10,480 bases of DNA, from the NCBI GenBank assembly GCA_030834835.1, contig JAUQXD010000186.1, positions 1 through 10,480 on the forward strand, given 5' to 3'. Shown one piece after another: positions 1 to 7,400 of this stretch; position 1 is the stretch's first letter, and every line of letters starts with the position of its first letter. The position numbers were made by a program, and so were the translations under genes. The stretch is from Thermoflexales bacterium. Lineage in GTDB: Bacteria; Chloroflexota; Anaerolineae; Fen-1058. Under the pieces are notes generated by a model that had not been told where the DNA came from, ran no database searches, and saw only the letters and a list, made by a program, of their open reading frames with translations.

Positions 1-2
1 TA

Positions 3-1292
3 GATTGGGGACATTTCCCCGAACGCAACCTGCACCGCAACTGGGGTCAGTTGACAACCCCTTACGCCGCACTGGCTCTTGCCGAATTGATCCGGCTCAA
101 CGAAACCCTGCCCTTGATGAAACGCCTGCGACGCTTCTTGATCGAGCAACCCGGTTTCATATGGCTCCTGGGCTTCCCGGTGCAACCGGAGGTCGAAACG
201 GCGCTGGGGTTCAATCCCCTCAGCAGCTTACCGACCCAACGCCATCTCACGCACCTCCTGCGTCAACTGCCCAATGCCGCTATGCAGTTCTTATTGGCCG
301 ATAGCGTGCGCCTGATTGTAGCGGAATTGCAAGCCTGCCAGGCACCACCCGTGGACTGCATTTCGCTCGATACCAAACACATCGTGGCGTGGGTCAAAGA
401 GAACAATCCCAAAGCGTATGTTGCGGATCGCTACAACAAAGCCAGGCAACCCGCGGGCGATCCCGATTGCCGGCTCGGGTGCAAACGCCGCCATAACCGC
501 GCGGGGCCGTCCACCACGCCAACTCGCAATCCGGTCCCGGCCAAACTGGTCAAGGCCGGGGAATACTATTGGGGTTATGGCTCGGGCGTCGTCGTGGCCA
601 AGGTTCCCCTCTGGGGCGAATTCGTCATCGCCGAATTGACGCAATCATTCGATCACGGGGATGTCACTTACTTCTTGCCCCTAATGCGGCAGACCGAGGA
701 ACGGTTAGGCTATCGCCCGCGCTACGCCACCTTCGACGCGGCCTTTGATGCCTGGTATGTTTACGCCTATTTTTACCGTGAAAACGACCCCGACTTCGGT
801 CTCGCAGCGGTCCCCTATTCTAACAAAGGCAACTACAAAGCTAAAGAACGGCAGTTCGCGCCGACGGGCGAACCGCTCTGCGCGGCCGGCCTAGTCATGC
901 CGTTGAAATTCACCTACACGGATCGCACCACCTGTATCGTGGAGCACGAACGGGGCAAATATGTCTGCCCGCTCAAGTCCGCGACTCCGGCGCGACGCAG
1001 CTGTCCCGTTCAGCATGCCAACTGGAAGCGTCAGGGCTGCACGGCCATGATGCCTATCAGTATCGGCGCGCGCCTGCGCCACACGCTCGATCGCGACAGC
1101 GAACTCTACAAGCAAATCTATCGCCAGCGCACGGCCGTCGAACGCATCAACGCGCAAGCGGCGGCGCTCGGCATCGAACGACCGCATCTACGCAACGGCC
1201 AAGCCATCACCAACCAGAACACGCTGATCTATCTGCTGATCAACCTGCGTTTTCTGCAACGGCTGCGCGAAGGCCAAACCGAAAACGAATAA
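3..1292 (+). CDS. DDE transposase, IS4/IS1182-like, 5' end outside window
   Basis: This is a transposase of the DDE (RNase H fold) superfamily, the enzyme that cuts and joins the ends of an insertion sequence. A TTG at 51 could serve as a start, but the frame stays open to base 3 and encodes protein-like sequence (DWGHFPERNLHRNWGQ), so the real start lies left of the window. Counting from the TTG as residue 1, likely catalytic residues are D107 (SLDTKHI), D229 (ATFDAAFDA) and E364 in YRQRTAVERIN, which matches the IS4-type Y-x2-R-x3-E signature; the usual distal Lys is Ala here. A Cys-containing stretch (CPL...CPV...C, about residues 303-330) recalls IS1182-like enzymes. The C-terminus (NQNTLIYLLINLRFLQRL) appears complete and there are no internal stops, so the gene may be active. 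Related proteins are common in Chloroflexota and cyanobacteria, as I recall. The exact IS family is uncertain. Confidence 0.85.
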   Translation, partial: DWGHFPERNLHRNWGQLTTPYAALALAELIRLNETLPLMKRLRRFLIEQPGFIWLLGFPVQPEVETALGFNPLSSLPTQRHLTHLLRQLPNAAMQFLLADSVRLIVAELQACQAPPVDCISLDTKHIVAWVKENNPKAYVADRYNKARQPAGDPDCRLGCKRRHNRAGPSTTPTRNPVPAKLVKAGEYYWGYGSGVVVAKVPLWGEFVIAELTQSFDHGDVTYFLPLMRQTEERLGYRPRYATFDAAFDAWYVYAYFYRENDPDFGLAAVPYSNKGNYKAKERQFAPTGEPLCAAGLVMPLKFTYTDRTTCIVEHERGKYVCPLKSATPARRSCPVQHANWKRQGCTAMMPISIGARLRHTLDRDSELYKQIYRQRTAVERINAQAAALGIERPHLRNGQAITNQNTLIYLLINLRFLQRLREGQTENE

Positions 1293-1320
1293 CTTGTTAA
1301 AGAACCACCGGCTGGCACTT

Positions 1321-1352
1321 AAGCGTAATCAGTCATTTGACTGATTACGCTT
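1321..1352. repeat. Perfect 15-bp inverted repeat after the transposase
   Basis: Arms 1321-1335 and 1338-1352 are exact reverse complements separated by TT. The repeat lies 28 bp after the transposase stop and 58 bp from the stop of the convergent HEPN-like gene. It may be the right terminal region of the insertion sequence, a bidirectional terminator (the + strand continues GCTTTGT), or both. The left IS end is outside the window, so the IS-end idea cannot be tested here. Confidence 0.75.
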
Positions 1353-1364
1353 TGTACTGGACTT

Positions 1365-1396
1365 CGCCTTCTTTAAGGCGTAATCAGTCCTGACTG
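1365..1396. repeat. Third copy of GCGTAATCAGTC with flanking small hairpins
   Basis: GCGTAATCAGTC at 1378-1389 repeats 1323-1334 exactly, with similar flanks (CTTAAGCG versus CTTTAAGGCG). It sits between two short dyads: CGCCTT/AAGGCG (1365-1370 and 1375-1380, 4-nt loop) and CAGTC/GACTG (1385-1389 and 1392-1396). The second arm of the 15-bp palindrome carries the same 12-mer inverted, giving three copies within 67 bp. This probably belongs to the IS terminus or is the remnant of a related element; it could also help terminate the HEPN-like gene on the - strand. Confidence 0.6.
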
Positions 1397-1410
1397 CTCC
1401 AACCCTCAAC

Positions 1411-2000
1411 TCATATTATGAGAGTGTCGTAATAGAAGTCGCCATTCAGTCGGATAAGGGTTGATTCCGGCTGCAGCTCTCGCGTTGTGTCTTTGGGCGA
1501 CAAGACTGCTGCTGGAGGTACCGCCAACGTGCGTGCATAGAAATGGAAGGTGACAATTTGCAGCGCCCCAAGTGCGTTTAATGCATTCTTAAGTGTCGCT
1601 TCATTGAAGTATGCGTCACGTTCATGCTTCACGTGGTTGTAGCTTCGCCACCAATCCGGGTTAGTCGTCAGATCAGCCCAGTTTGACCAAGGCGCAAATG
1701 ACAAGCCATAGCACGGAACAAACACTTGCGTGGTTGGCAAATCAGGGAACGCGGGAAGTAGAACCGCCCTGTACTCATTGATATTTCCACGCGGTGCTGC
1801 CGGCGCGATGCGCTCGCAGAGCAATTTTGCTACTACGTCAACGTCCGAGGCGGCTGCAAAAAGGAGGTGCGCAAGTTCTATTGAAAATACCTGGAAGTTT
1901 GGTGGGCTAAACTCCACATAGCGTGAGACGACTTCCAGGTCGTGTTCGAGGGCTAAAAATAATTCCAATGGAGCTTTCCAGCGGTTGCTGCGATAGCCAT
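1411..2000 (-). CDS. HEPN-like hypothetical protein with apparent frameshift
   Basis: The uninterrupted frame 1968-1411 begins at a poor TTG with no ribosome binding site and would give 185 residues. A much better start is ATG 2000-1998, preceded by AAGGAGA (2011-2005) at ideal spacing. That frame reads MAIAATAGKLHWNYF and then hits TAG at 1955-1953. Going back one base at the T5 run (1959-1955) joins it to LALEHDLEVVSRYVEF, giving one coherent 196-residue protein; WNYFLALE resembles how I recall this family beginning. The core has SIELAHLLFAAASDVDVVAKLLC and, near residues 117-130 of the joined protein, WWRSYNHVKHERD. R119-x6-H126 fits the HEPN R-x4-6-H pattern, and the predicted protein is mostly helical. 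HEPN proteins are often RNases in toxin or defence systems, but no nucleotidyltransferase partner is adjacent, so the role is unknown. The break may be a sequencing error, a real disabling mutation, or -1 slippage on T-TTT-TAG. Confidence 0.7.
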
Positions 2001-2004
2001 GATA

Positions 2005-2011
2005 TCTCCTT
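2005..2011 (-). promoter_or_regulatory. Ribosome binding site that decides the HEPN-like start
   Basis: On the - strand AAGGAGA stands five to six bases before ATG 2000-1998. It is one of the best Shine-Dalgarno matches in the window and is the main reason to prefer this ATG over the in-frame TTG at 1968. Confidence 0.7.
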
Positions 2012-2081
2012 GTAATTAGCCTGACTACGGACTAGATCGCTTGTTGCAGTGTAATAGCCTATAGACAGCAAATGCCAGAAT

Positions 2082-2110
2082 ATTGTAGAATTCATGCACC
2101 TTACAGTCTA
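2082..2110 (-). promoter_or_regulatory. Candidate promoter for the HEPN-like gene
   Basis: On the - strand TAGACT (2110-2105, four of six to the -35 consensus) and TACAAT (2087-2082, five of six to the -10 consensus) are separated by exactly 17 bp. Transcription would start near 2075, leaving a leader of about 75 nt. This is found by pattern only, in AT-rich DNA where chance matches are common. Confidence 0.3.
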
Positions 2111-2210
2111 CTCCGCAATCGTGCGGTCTGATTGTATCGCCATCTCACCCTCAGAGTCAAGCCATCGCCCGCCGCGAACCATCTACTCCGTTGAGGTATC
2201 GCCGTGCCGT

Positions 2211-2456
2211 ATTCCAGCCAACGCGACCCCAAGAAGATTTCTCGCGCTCAGTTTCCAGCCAGATTGACCGCGAGAACAATTCTTTTAGTCGGTTTCCAAC
2301 CAGACTGACCGCAAGAGAATTGCTTGCAGTTGGCTCCCAGCCAAACTACTCACAAGAAAGTTTCTCAGAGGCGGTTTCCAGCCAAACCGACTAAAAGGGA
2401 TTTTCTTACGGTCGATTTCCAACCAGATTGACCTCAAGGGAATCGCCTGATGAATT
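2211..2456. repeat. Six degenerate 41-bp tandem repeats
   Basis: Six units of exactly 41 bp run without gaps: 2211, 2252, 2293, 2334, 2375 and 2416 are the unit starts. Each opens with a variant of TTTCCAGCCAGA, has a middle of the AAGAGAATTTCTT type and ends near GTCGG. The opening is best conserved; the units otherwise differ at many positions. Two short dyads recur. One crosses the unit border (TTGGCT-CCC-AGCCAA at unit 4, GGTT-TCC-AACC at unit 3). The other lies mid-unit (AGAAA-G-TTTCT in unit 4, AGAA-CAA-TTCT in unit 2). Since 41 is not a multiple of 3, a repeated protein is not encoded. The array could bind a protein or make a structured RNA; its role is unknown. Confidence 0.8.
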
Positions 2457-2552
2457 TTTAGCACAAAACCTTACCAAAATTCGTGTGATACCTGATATTC
2501 GCCCAACCCGGCACCGGAGCCGCCGACCCCCGACCGAATCGGCTAATTCGTA
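2457..2552. other. Intergenic stretch without recognisable gene
   Basis: Between the 41-bp array and the inverted repeat there is no plausible coding frame. The only visible structure is a short dyad, CGAAT-(6 nt)-ATTCG at about 2535-2550, next to a C-rich stretch. I can assign no function. Confidence 0.5.
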
Positions 2553-2618
2553 AGGGCGAAGCATTCGAGAGAGGATTCCAGTCGCTTAGCCTAGTTTCGC
2601 GTGCGAATGCTTCGCCCT
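2553..2618. mobile_element. MITE-like inverted repeat
   Basis: Perfect 15-bp arms AGGGCGAAGCATTCG (2553-2567) and its reverse complement (2604-2618) enclose 36 bp without coding capacity. Small elements bearing GGGCGAAGCATTCG ends are, to my recollection, dispersed in many copies in some Chloroflexota and cyanobacterial genomes. The 66-bp size fits a miniature non-autonomous element or a dispersed palindromic repeat. As RNA it would form a long hairpin and could help termination. No clear target-site duplication is visible. Confidence 0.55.
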
Positions 2619-2628
2619 ACCAGATGAT

Positions 2629-2669
2629 AAACGACAGGGCCGCTGCATTTGCAACGGCCCTGTTCGTTT
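2629..2669 (-). terminator. Hairpin terminator at the end of the three-gene unit
   Basis: ACAGGGCCG (2634-2642) pairs with CGGCCCTGT (2655-2663). TGC/GCA extends the stem inward and AAACG/CGTTT (2629-2633 and 2665-2669) outward, with one bulge. The stem is strong and GC-rich, with T-rich ends on both strands, so it may act in both directions. It lies about 80 bp past the stop of the LURP-one-like gene on the - strand and is the natural end of that transcription unit. Confidence 0.7.
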
Positions 2670-2750
2670 ACTGATATTGAATTGCTCCACACCGAATGGC
2701 TTAGCGAGCCAGGCAGATGATGCGCTGAAAGAAACTGATGTCAGGAACGC

Positions 2751-3335
2751 TTAGCCTTCTTTCCCCTGATGGGTCGCGACAAAGATGGCCGCGGCAATGC
2801 CCAGGCGACGGTCGAGAAGGTGCGCAATGTCCGGGCTAAAATCGATGGTCAACTCGTAGCCCATCATTTTGACCTTTTGTCGCAATTGCCCGACGAGAGT
2901 TTCGCCCACTGTGATGTCCAACTGTTGCGGCAGATCGTTGCCCAACGCCTGGCGCAGGATGGACTGGCCGGTGCTTTTTTCGTACACCTTACCGATCGGT
3001 TTATCCTCTGCATCCAGGATGTGCCAGGCATCCTTGATAATCTCAACGGTATTATCAGCGGCCACGCCAATCCCGCCGATCTTCTGGCCGCTTTCAGCGT
3101 CGATCACATCCAGGTCCACCTCTTCGGCTGGACTATCCTTGAGCGTCAGGACTTCGTGTCGTTTTTTCTCGTCCGCGTACACATGGACGGTGGTTGAAGG
3201 CGGGAGCAACTTGACCTTTTCCTCGATGAAGAGCAAGGGCTTATCACTTGACTGATCAAAGAGACGATATTTTCCACCGAGTGACAGTCCCTGCCGTTTG
3301 AGAATGTAGCCCGTCTCAGAGAAAACTGGATTCAT
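2751..3335 (-). CDS. LURP-one/tubby-like (YxjI-type) protein
   Basis: This 194-residue protein has no signal peptide or convincing membrane segment and should be cytoplasmic. The opening YILKRQGLSLGGKYRLFD, the following beta-rich core with repeated short strands ending in charged turns (FIEEKVKLLPP, ILDAEDKPIGKVYEKS), and the late helix LLDRRLGIAAAIFVA match what I know of the LURP-one-related/scramblase/tubby-like fold found in bacterial YxjI-type proteins. Their molecular role in bacteria is poorly known; phospholipid or membrane association has been proposed for the fold. ATG 3335 is preceded by GAGGGG on the - strand at suitable spacing. The gene starts 32 bp after the lipoprotein gene ends and is followed by the strong hairpin at 2629-2669, so it is probably the last gene of the unit. 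The family call is by eye and moderately sure. Confidence 0.8.
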   Translation of the reverse strand: MNPVFSETGYILKRQGLSLGGKYRLFDQSSDKPLLFIEEKVKLLPPSTTVHVYADEKKRHEVLTLKDSPAEEVDLDVIDAESGQKIGGIGVAADNTVEIIKDAWHILDAEDKPIGKVYEKSTGQSILRQALGNDLPQQLDITVGETLVGQLRQKVKMMGYELTIDFSPDIAHLLDRRLGIAAAIFVATHQGKEG

Positions 3336-3367
3336 GGCAAGCCCCTCTCGCGTTATGCGGTCTCAAC

Positions 3368-3778
3368 TCACTTGGCTTCGGTCAGCACGACGACGAGGCC
3401 GACGGTTTCGACGTACATGACGTTAACGGCCTGATTCCCGCGTGCATACCCCAGATTCGCATCGGTCGATTTCGCCAGCGTCCAACCGGCTTTCTCCAGC
3501 GCGGGGCCATAAAATCCCTTAATTGCCTCCCACGTCGTGCCGGCCGGTACGTCATACGCTTTGCCCTCAGTGGTTTTGATTGTGCTGTCCGCTTTGAGCT
3601 GTGTGAGCAGCCCGTCCAACATGCCGTTCAGCGTATCATTGGTCGACTCCGTCGCGCCGGTGAAAACCGGCAGCTGACTGTAGGTCACCAGCGCGGGCGC
3701 GCCACCACCGCCACAGGCGGTCAATATACTGCCAATCAACACTGCCAACACCAGGATGATACTCATTCGCTTGTTCAT
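3368..3778 (-). CDS. Small lipoprotein, unknown function
   Basis: The 136-residue product begins with a lipoprotein signal peptide: basic start MNKRM, a hydrophobic run (about residues 6-18), and lipobox LTAC with Cys22 as the lipid-modified residue. A glycine linker GGGG follows. The mature part of about 115 residues starts with YSQLPVFTGATE, carries an amphipathic stretch NGMLDGLLTQLKAD, and then TWEAIKGFYGPALEKAGWTL, a pattern like small domains that pack a helix against a beta-sheet. It should be anchored on the outer face of the membrane. I do not recognise a named family. ATG 3778 has an excellent GGAGG (3791-3787) eight bases upstream. It lies 107 bp after the giant surface protein gene and 32 bp before the LURP-one-like gene, all on the same strand, so co-expression is likely. 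Confidence 0.85.
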   Translation of the reverse strand: MNKRMSIILVLAVLIGSILTACGGGGAPALVTYSQLPVFTGATESTNDTLNGMLDGLLTQLKADSTIKTTEGKAYDVPAGTTWEAIKGFYGPALEKAGWTLAKSTDANLGYARGNQAVNVMYVETVGLVVVLTEAK

Positions 3779-3802
3779 GTTTTCTGCCTCCAGAAAGTTT
3801 AG

Positions 3803-3831
3803 AGAATAGTTGTCGAAATCTTATCTTTGAA
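3803..3831 (-). promoter_or_regulatory. Weak candidate promoter before the lipoprotein gene
   Basis: On the - strand TTCAAA (3831-3826) and TATTCT (3808-3803), each four of six to the consensus, are separated by 17 bp. A start near 3796 would leave a leader of about 18 nt carrying the GGAGG site. No strong terminator is seen between the giant gene and this point, only a 4-bp GCTC/GAGC dyad just past its stop, so read-through is also possible. Confidence 0.25.
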
Positions 3832-3885
3832 GCGACGTACATATGACGTTCGATCAAACCAATCGGCTTGCTCAGGCCGAGCGAC

Positions 3886-4422
3886 TTATCGCACGCGCCG
3901 CTTGCGCCAGCCGAGCGCACCCACGCTGGCCAAGGCCACCAATCCACTGAAGGCTAATCCACTCGCTGAAGTAGACTCGCCGCGCGCGGTCAAACTGTTG
4001 AGCCGCACTGCCGTCGGACCGGCACCGTTGCCCGCCGCCCACTGCGAGAAGCCGGTGACGTTATTGCGGGTGATGCTGGACGATGTGGAACTGCTCAGGG
4101 CGCAATCCCATTGATAGCCGGGGCCGCCTGGATTCCAGCGACAGACTTTGCTGGTGGCATCCGGCGTAAAGTCGGTGGGCAGGGTCAGATCGACATTGAA
4201 TCCGCTCGCGCAGCCGATGGGCGTGATGTCCCACCAGTGGCCGGTCTGGATCGGCAGTGTAGCGTTGGGATGATTGGCGTTGTAGCGCTGAATGGTGATG
4301 CCGGTCAGGCACCCAGCGGGGCCAGTGTTGTTCACCACGATCTGGATCATCGTCGGGCCAAAGGTGTACGTGCCCGCGCCGGAGACCGCTTTGGTGACGG
4401 TGGGACTATCGGCATACTTCAG
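3886..4422 (-). other. C-terminal Cys domain and membrane/sorting tail of the giant protein
   Basis: This part encodes residues 2002-2179. A beta-rich domain beginning near SPTVTKAVSGAGTYTFG has four cysteines (GCLTG, GCASG, VCRWN, WDCAL) and ends in NVTGFSQWAAGN. It is followed by PTAVRLNSLTAR, a 19-residue hydrophobic stretch and a basic end RKRRVR. Tails of this shape mark proteins handled by sorting systems or held in the membrane; no LPXTG or PEP motif is present. Confidence 0.7.
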
Positions 4423-7400
4423 TTCGAACGCGCCGATGTCGCAACGTAGATCATCGCGCGTCTGCCCGCGTTGATCCAGACCGCCGATCGAAGCACCGGC
4501 GCACGTGGCCGCATCACCCGCATCGATGGCGGGCGAATCCAGTTGCAGTGCAAAGGTGGGCGTGGCGCCGCCGTTGCTTTGCAATGCGCCGAGATGAGGA
4601 TCGCCGGTTCTGAAGTTGACGCCGCCCGCTGAACAGCCGCCGTCTTCCACCAGATTGTTGAGGTTCGTGACGATCGAACCACCGTCGATGACGCAGTCTC
4701 CGCCATGGGGCGAATTGGCGATGATCGTATTCAGGTAGTGCAGGGTGCCGAAGTTGTACAGGCCGCCGCCAAACGCATTGGTCGTCGTGTTCGCCGACAG
4801 GGTGCTGTTCACCACGGTCAGGGTGCCGTTGTAATTGTACAGGCCGCCGCCGCTCCAGACAGCCGAGTTCCCCGACAGGGTGCTATTCACCACGGTCAGG
4901 GTTCCCGTGCTATAGATGCCGCCGCCCTCGCCACCCGAACTCGTCGTCAGGGTGCTGTTCATGATGGTCAGTGTGCCGGCGTTGTAGACGCCGCCGCCAC
5001 TGCCGCCGCCGGCGTTACCCCGGATGATCGTCAGGCTCTTCAGACTGGCATTGACGCCGCCGATGACGTAGAACACGCGCGTGGCGTTTTGGCCGTCCAG
5101 CGTCACCGCCGTCGTCAGGGCCGAGCCGTCAATCGTCACGTTCCGATTGAGGCTCAATTGCGAGGCCAGCGCGATGGTTCCGCCGGACAAACTCGCATCG
5201 AAGATGATCGTGCCATCGGCGCAGGTGTCGGCAATCGTCTGGCGCAGCGAACCCGCGCCGCTGTCGCCGGTGTTGGCCACGATCGTATTCAGGCCGCACA
5301 GCGTGGTAACGCTGACCGCATAAGTTTTGGTGGACCCATCGGCGGCGGTGACGGTATAGACTACCGGATTGGTAAAGTTCTGCGCCGCGCCGCTGGCCGG
5401 GTTGACCGATGCGCCGGTATGCGTGATCGTCGGGACGAGCGCCGTGACGTTCGTGCCGTAGGCCACCACCACCGCAATCGTGCCCGCGCCTTCATTGATC
5501 GTGGAGTCGCCCACTTGACCCGGAATCGTAAAGGCCGTGATCGCTTTCGCCGGGTTGAGCGCCACCGTGACGGTGACGGCATAGACTTTGGTCGAGCCAT
5601 CGTCGGCGGTCACGGTATACCCGATCGGATTGGTGAAGTTCTGCGGCACGCCGCTGGCCGGATTGATCGAGGCCCCCGTGTGCGTGATCGTCGGCACGAG
5701 GGCCGTCACATCGGTGCCGTAGGGCATCATGATCGCGATCGTGCCCGCACCGTCGTCGATGGTGGAGTGACCCACTTGCCCCGGAATCGTAAAGGCCGTG
5801 ATCGATTTAGCGGAATTGAGCGCCACCGTGACGGTGACGAGATACGCTTTGGTGGTGCCATCGGCGGCGGTCACAGTATACCCGATCGGATTGGTGAAGT
5901 TCTGCGGCACGCCGCTGGCCGGGCTGATGGACGATCCAGTGTGTGTGATCGTCGGCACGAGCGCGGTGACATTCGTGCCGTAGGGCACCGTCACGGCGAT
6001 GTTGGTTCCCACAATGATACCTGTGGCGGCCGGGCTGGCGAAGTTGAAAGCCGTGATGTCTTTCGTGGCGACCTCAAACGCGCCGATGTCGCAGTGCGCA
6101 CCCTGCGGTCGTGTCATACCGCGCTGATCCAGACCACTGACCGGAGCCGCGACACAGGTGTTGTCATCACCGGCATCAAAGGCGGGCGAACCGGGCAGCA
6201 GCGCAAAGCTCTGCGTGCGACCGCCGTTGCTGGCGAGCGGGCCGAGTTGAGGATCGCCAGTAAGCGCGGCCGAGCAACCGCCGCCTTCCACCAGATTATT
6301 GAGGTTGGTGCCGATCGTGCCGCTGTTATTGACACACTCCCCGCCGGTGATCGAGTTGGCAATGATCGTGTTGGCGAAGTTCAGCGTTGCGCCGAACTGG
6401 TTGAAGATGCCGCCGCCCAGCCACTCGGCGCGGCCACCGGACAAGGTGGTGTTCATGAGCGTTGCCACGCCGCCCGACTCGTTGAAGAGACCACCGCCAT
6501 CACCACCCCAGCCAGCATTGTTGCCGCTAAAAGTGCTGTTGGCCACGGTCAGATTGGCGTTGTTATAGATGGCGCCGCCGAGCCAACCGCTGTTCCCCGT
6601 GAACGTGCTGTTTCTCACCGTCAGTGTGCCGCCATTGTTGATACCGCCGCCATTGCCGCCGCCGGTGTTGCCATTGGCAATGGTCAGGTTGTTCAGAACG
6701 GCGGTGACACCGTTATTCACAGCGAACACGCGCACTGCATTCTGGCCGTCGACGGTCACGGTGCGGCCGGCGGCATCGATCGTCATATTCTTGTTCAGTG
6801 TCAATGTGCTGCCCAGCAGGGTGTTGTAATCGCCGCCGAAGGTGATCGTGCTGCCGGGGCAGGCTTCCATGATGGCCCGGCGCAGTGAGCCGGCGCCGGT
6901 GTCATTGGCGTTAGCCACGCTGACGCCCGCGAGACAGGCTTGCATGGTGACGGTGACGGCATAGGCTTTGGTGGTGCCATCCGCCGCCGTGACGGTATAG
7001 ATCACGGGATTGGTGAAGTTCTGTGCCGCGCCGCTGGCCGGATTAATCGAGGCTCCGGTATGCGTGATCGTTGGAATCAGCGCCGTGACATCCGTGCCAT
7101 ACAGGACTGTCACGGCGATGGTGCCCGCGCCTTCGTTGATGGTCGAGCCGCCTACCTGATCGGGAATGGTGAAAGCTGTGATCGCCTTCGCCGGGTTCAG
7201 GGCAACAATGACCGTGACGGTATAAGCGTGGGTGGAACCATCGGCGGCGGTGACGGTATAGATCACCGGATTGGTAAAGTTCTGCGCGACGCCGCTGGCC
7301 GGGCTGACCGATGATCCATTGTGCGTGATCGTCGGGACCAATGCCGTGACGTTCGTGCCATAGGGTACCGTAAGCGTGATGTTGGAACCGACGATCACAC

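Noticed and set aside
5..304. Open frame of 99 codons at the left edge, + strand
   Set aside because: It overlaps the transposase in another frame; the transposase frame has clear family motifs and is open through the same bases.
1411..1968. TTG at 1968 as the true start of the HEPN-like gene
   Set aside because: It lacks a ribosome binding site, and the 15 codons from ATG 2000 with a strong site join to give a coherent N-terminus once the one-base break is allowed.
2191..2394. Open frame of 67 codons over the tandem repeats
   Set aside because: The repeat period of 41 bp shifts frame each unit, there is no good ribosome binding site, and the peptide shows no repeated pattern; it is chance.
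2211..2456. Possible CRISPR array
   Set aside because: There is no split into constant repeats and unique spacers; the whole 41-bp unit is degenerate and contiguous, and no cas gene is near.
2769..3197. Open frame of 142 codons on the + strand
   Set aside because: It is antisense to the LURP-one-like gene, which has a sensible start, ribosome site and family resemblance. No support was seen for a second gene.
4705..6888. Long open frame of 727 codons on the + strand, rich in Arg, Gly, Asp and His
   Set aside because: It is the mirror of the repetitive giant gene. Its composition and repeats follow from the GC-rich antisense of the DUF5018-like and beta-helix modules, and it has no recognisable domain.
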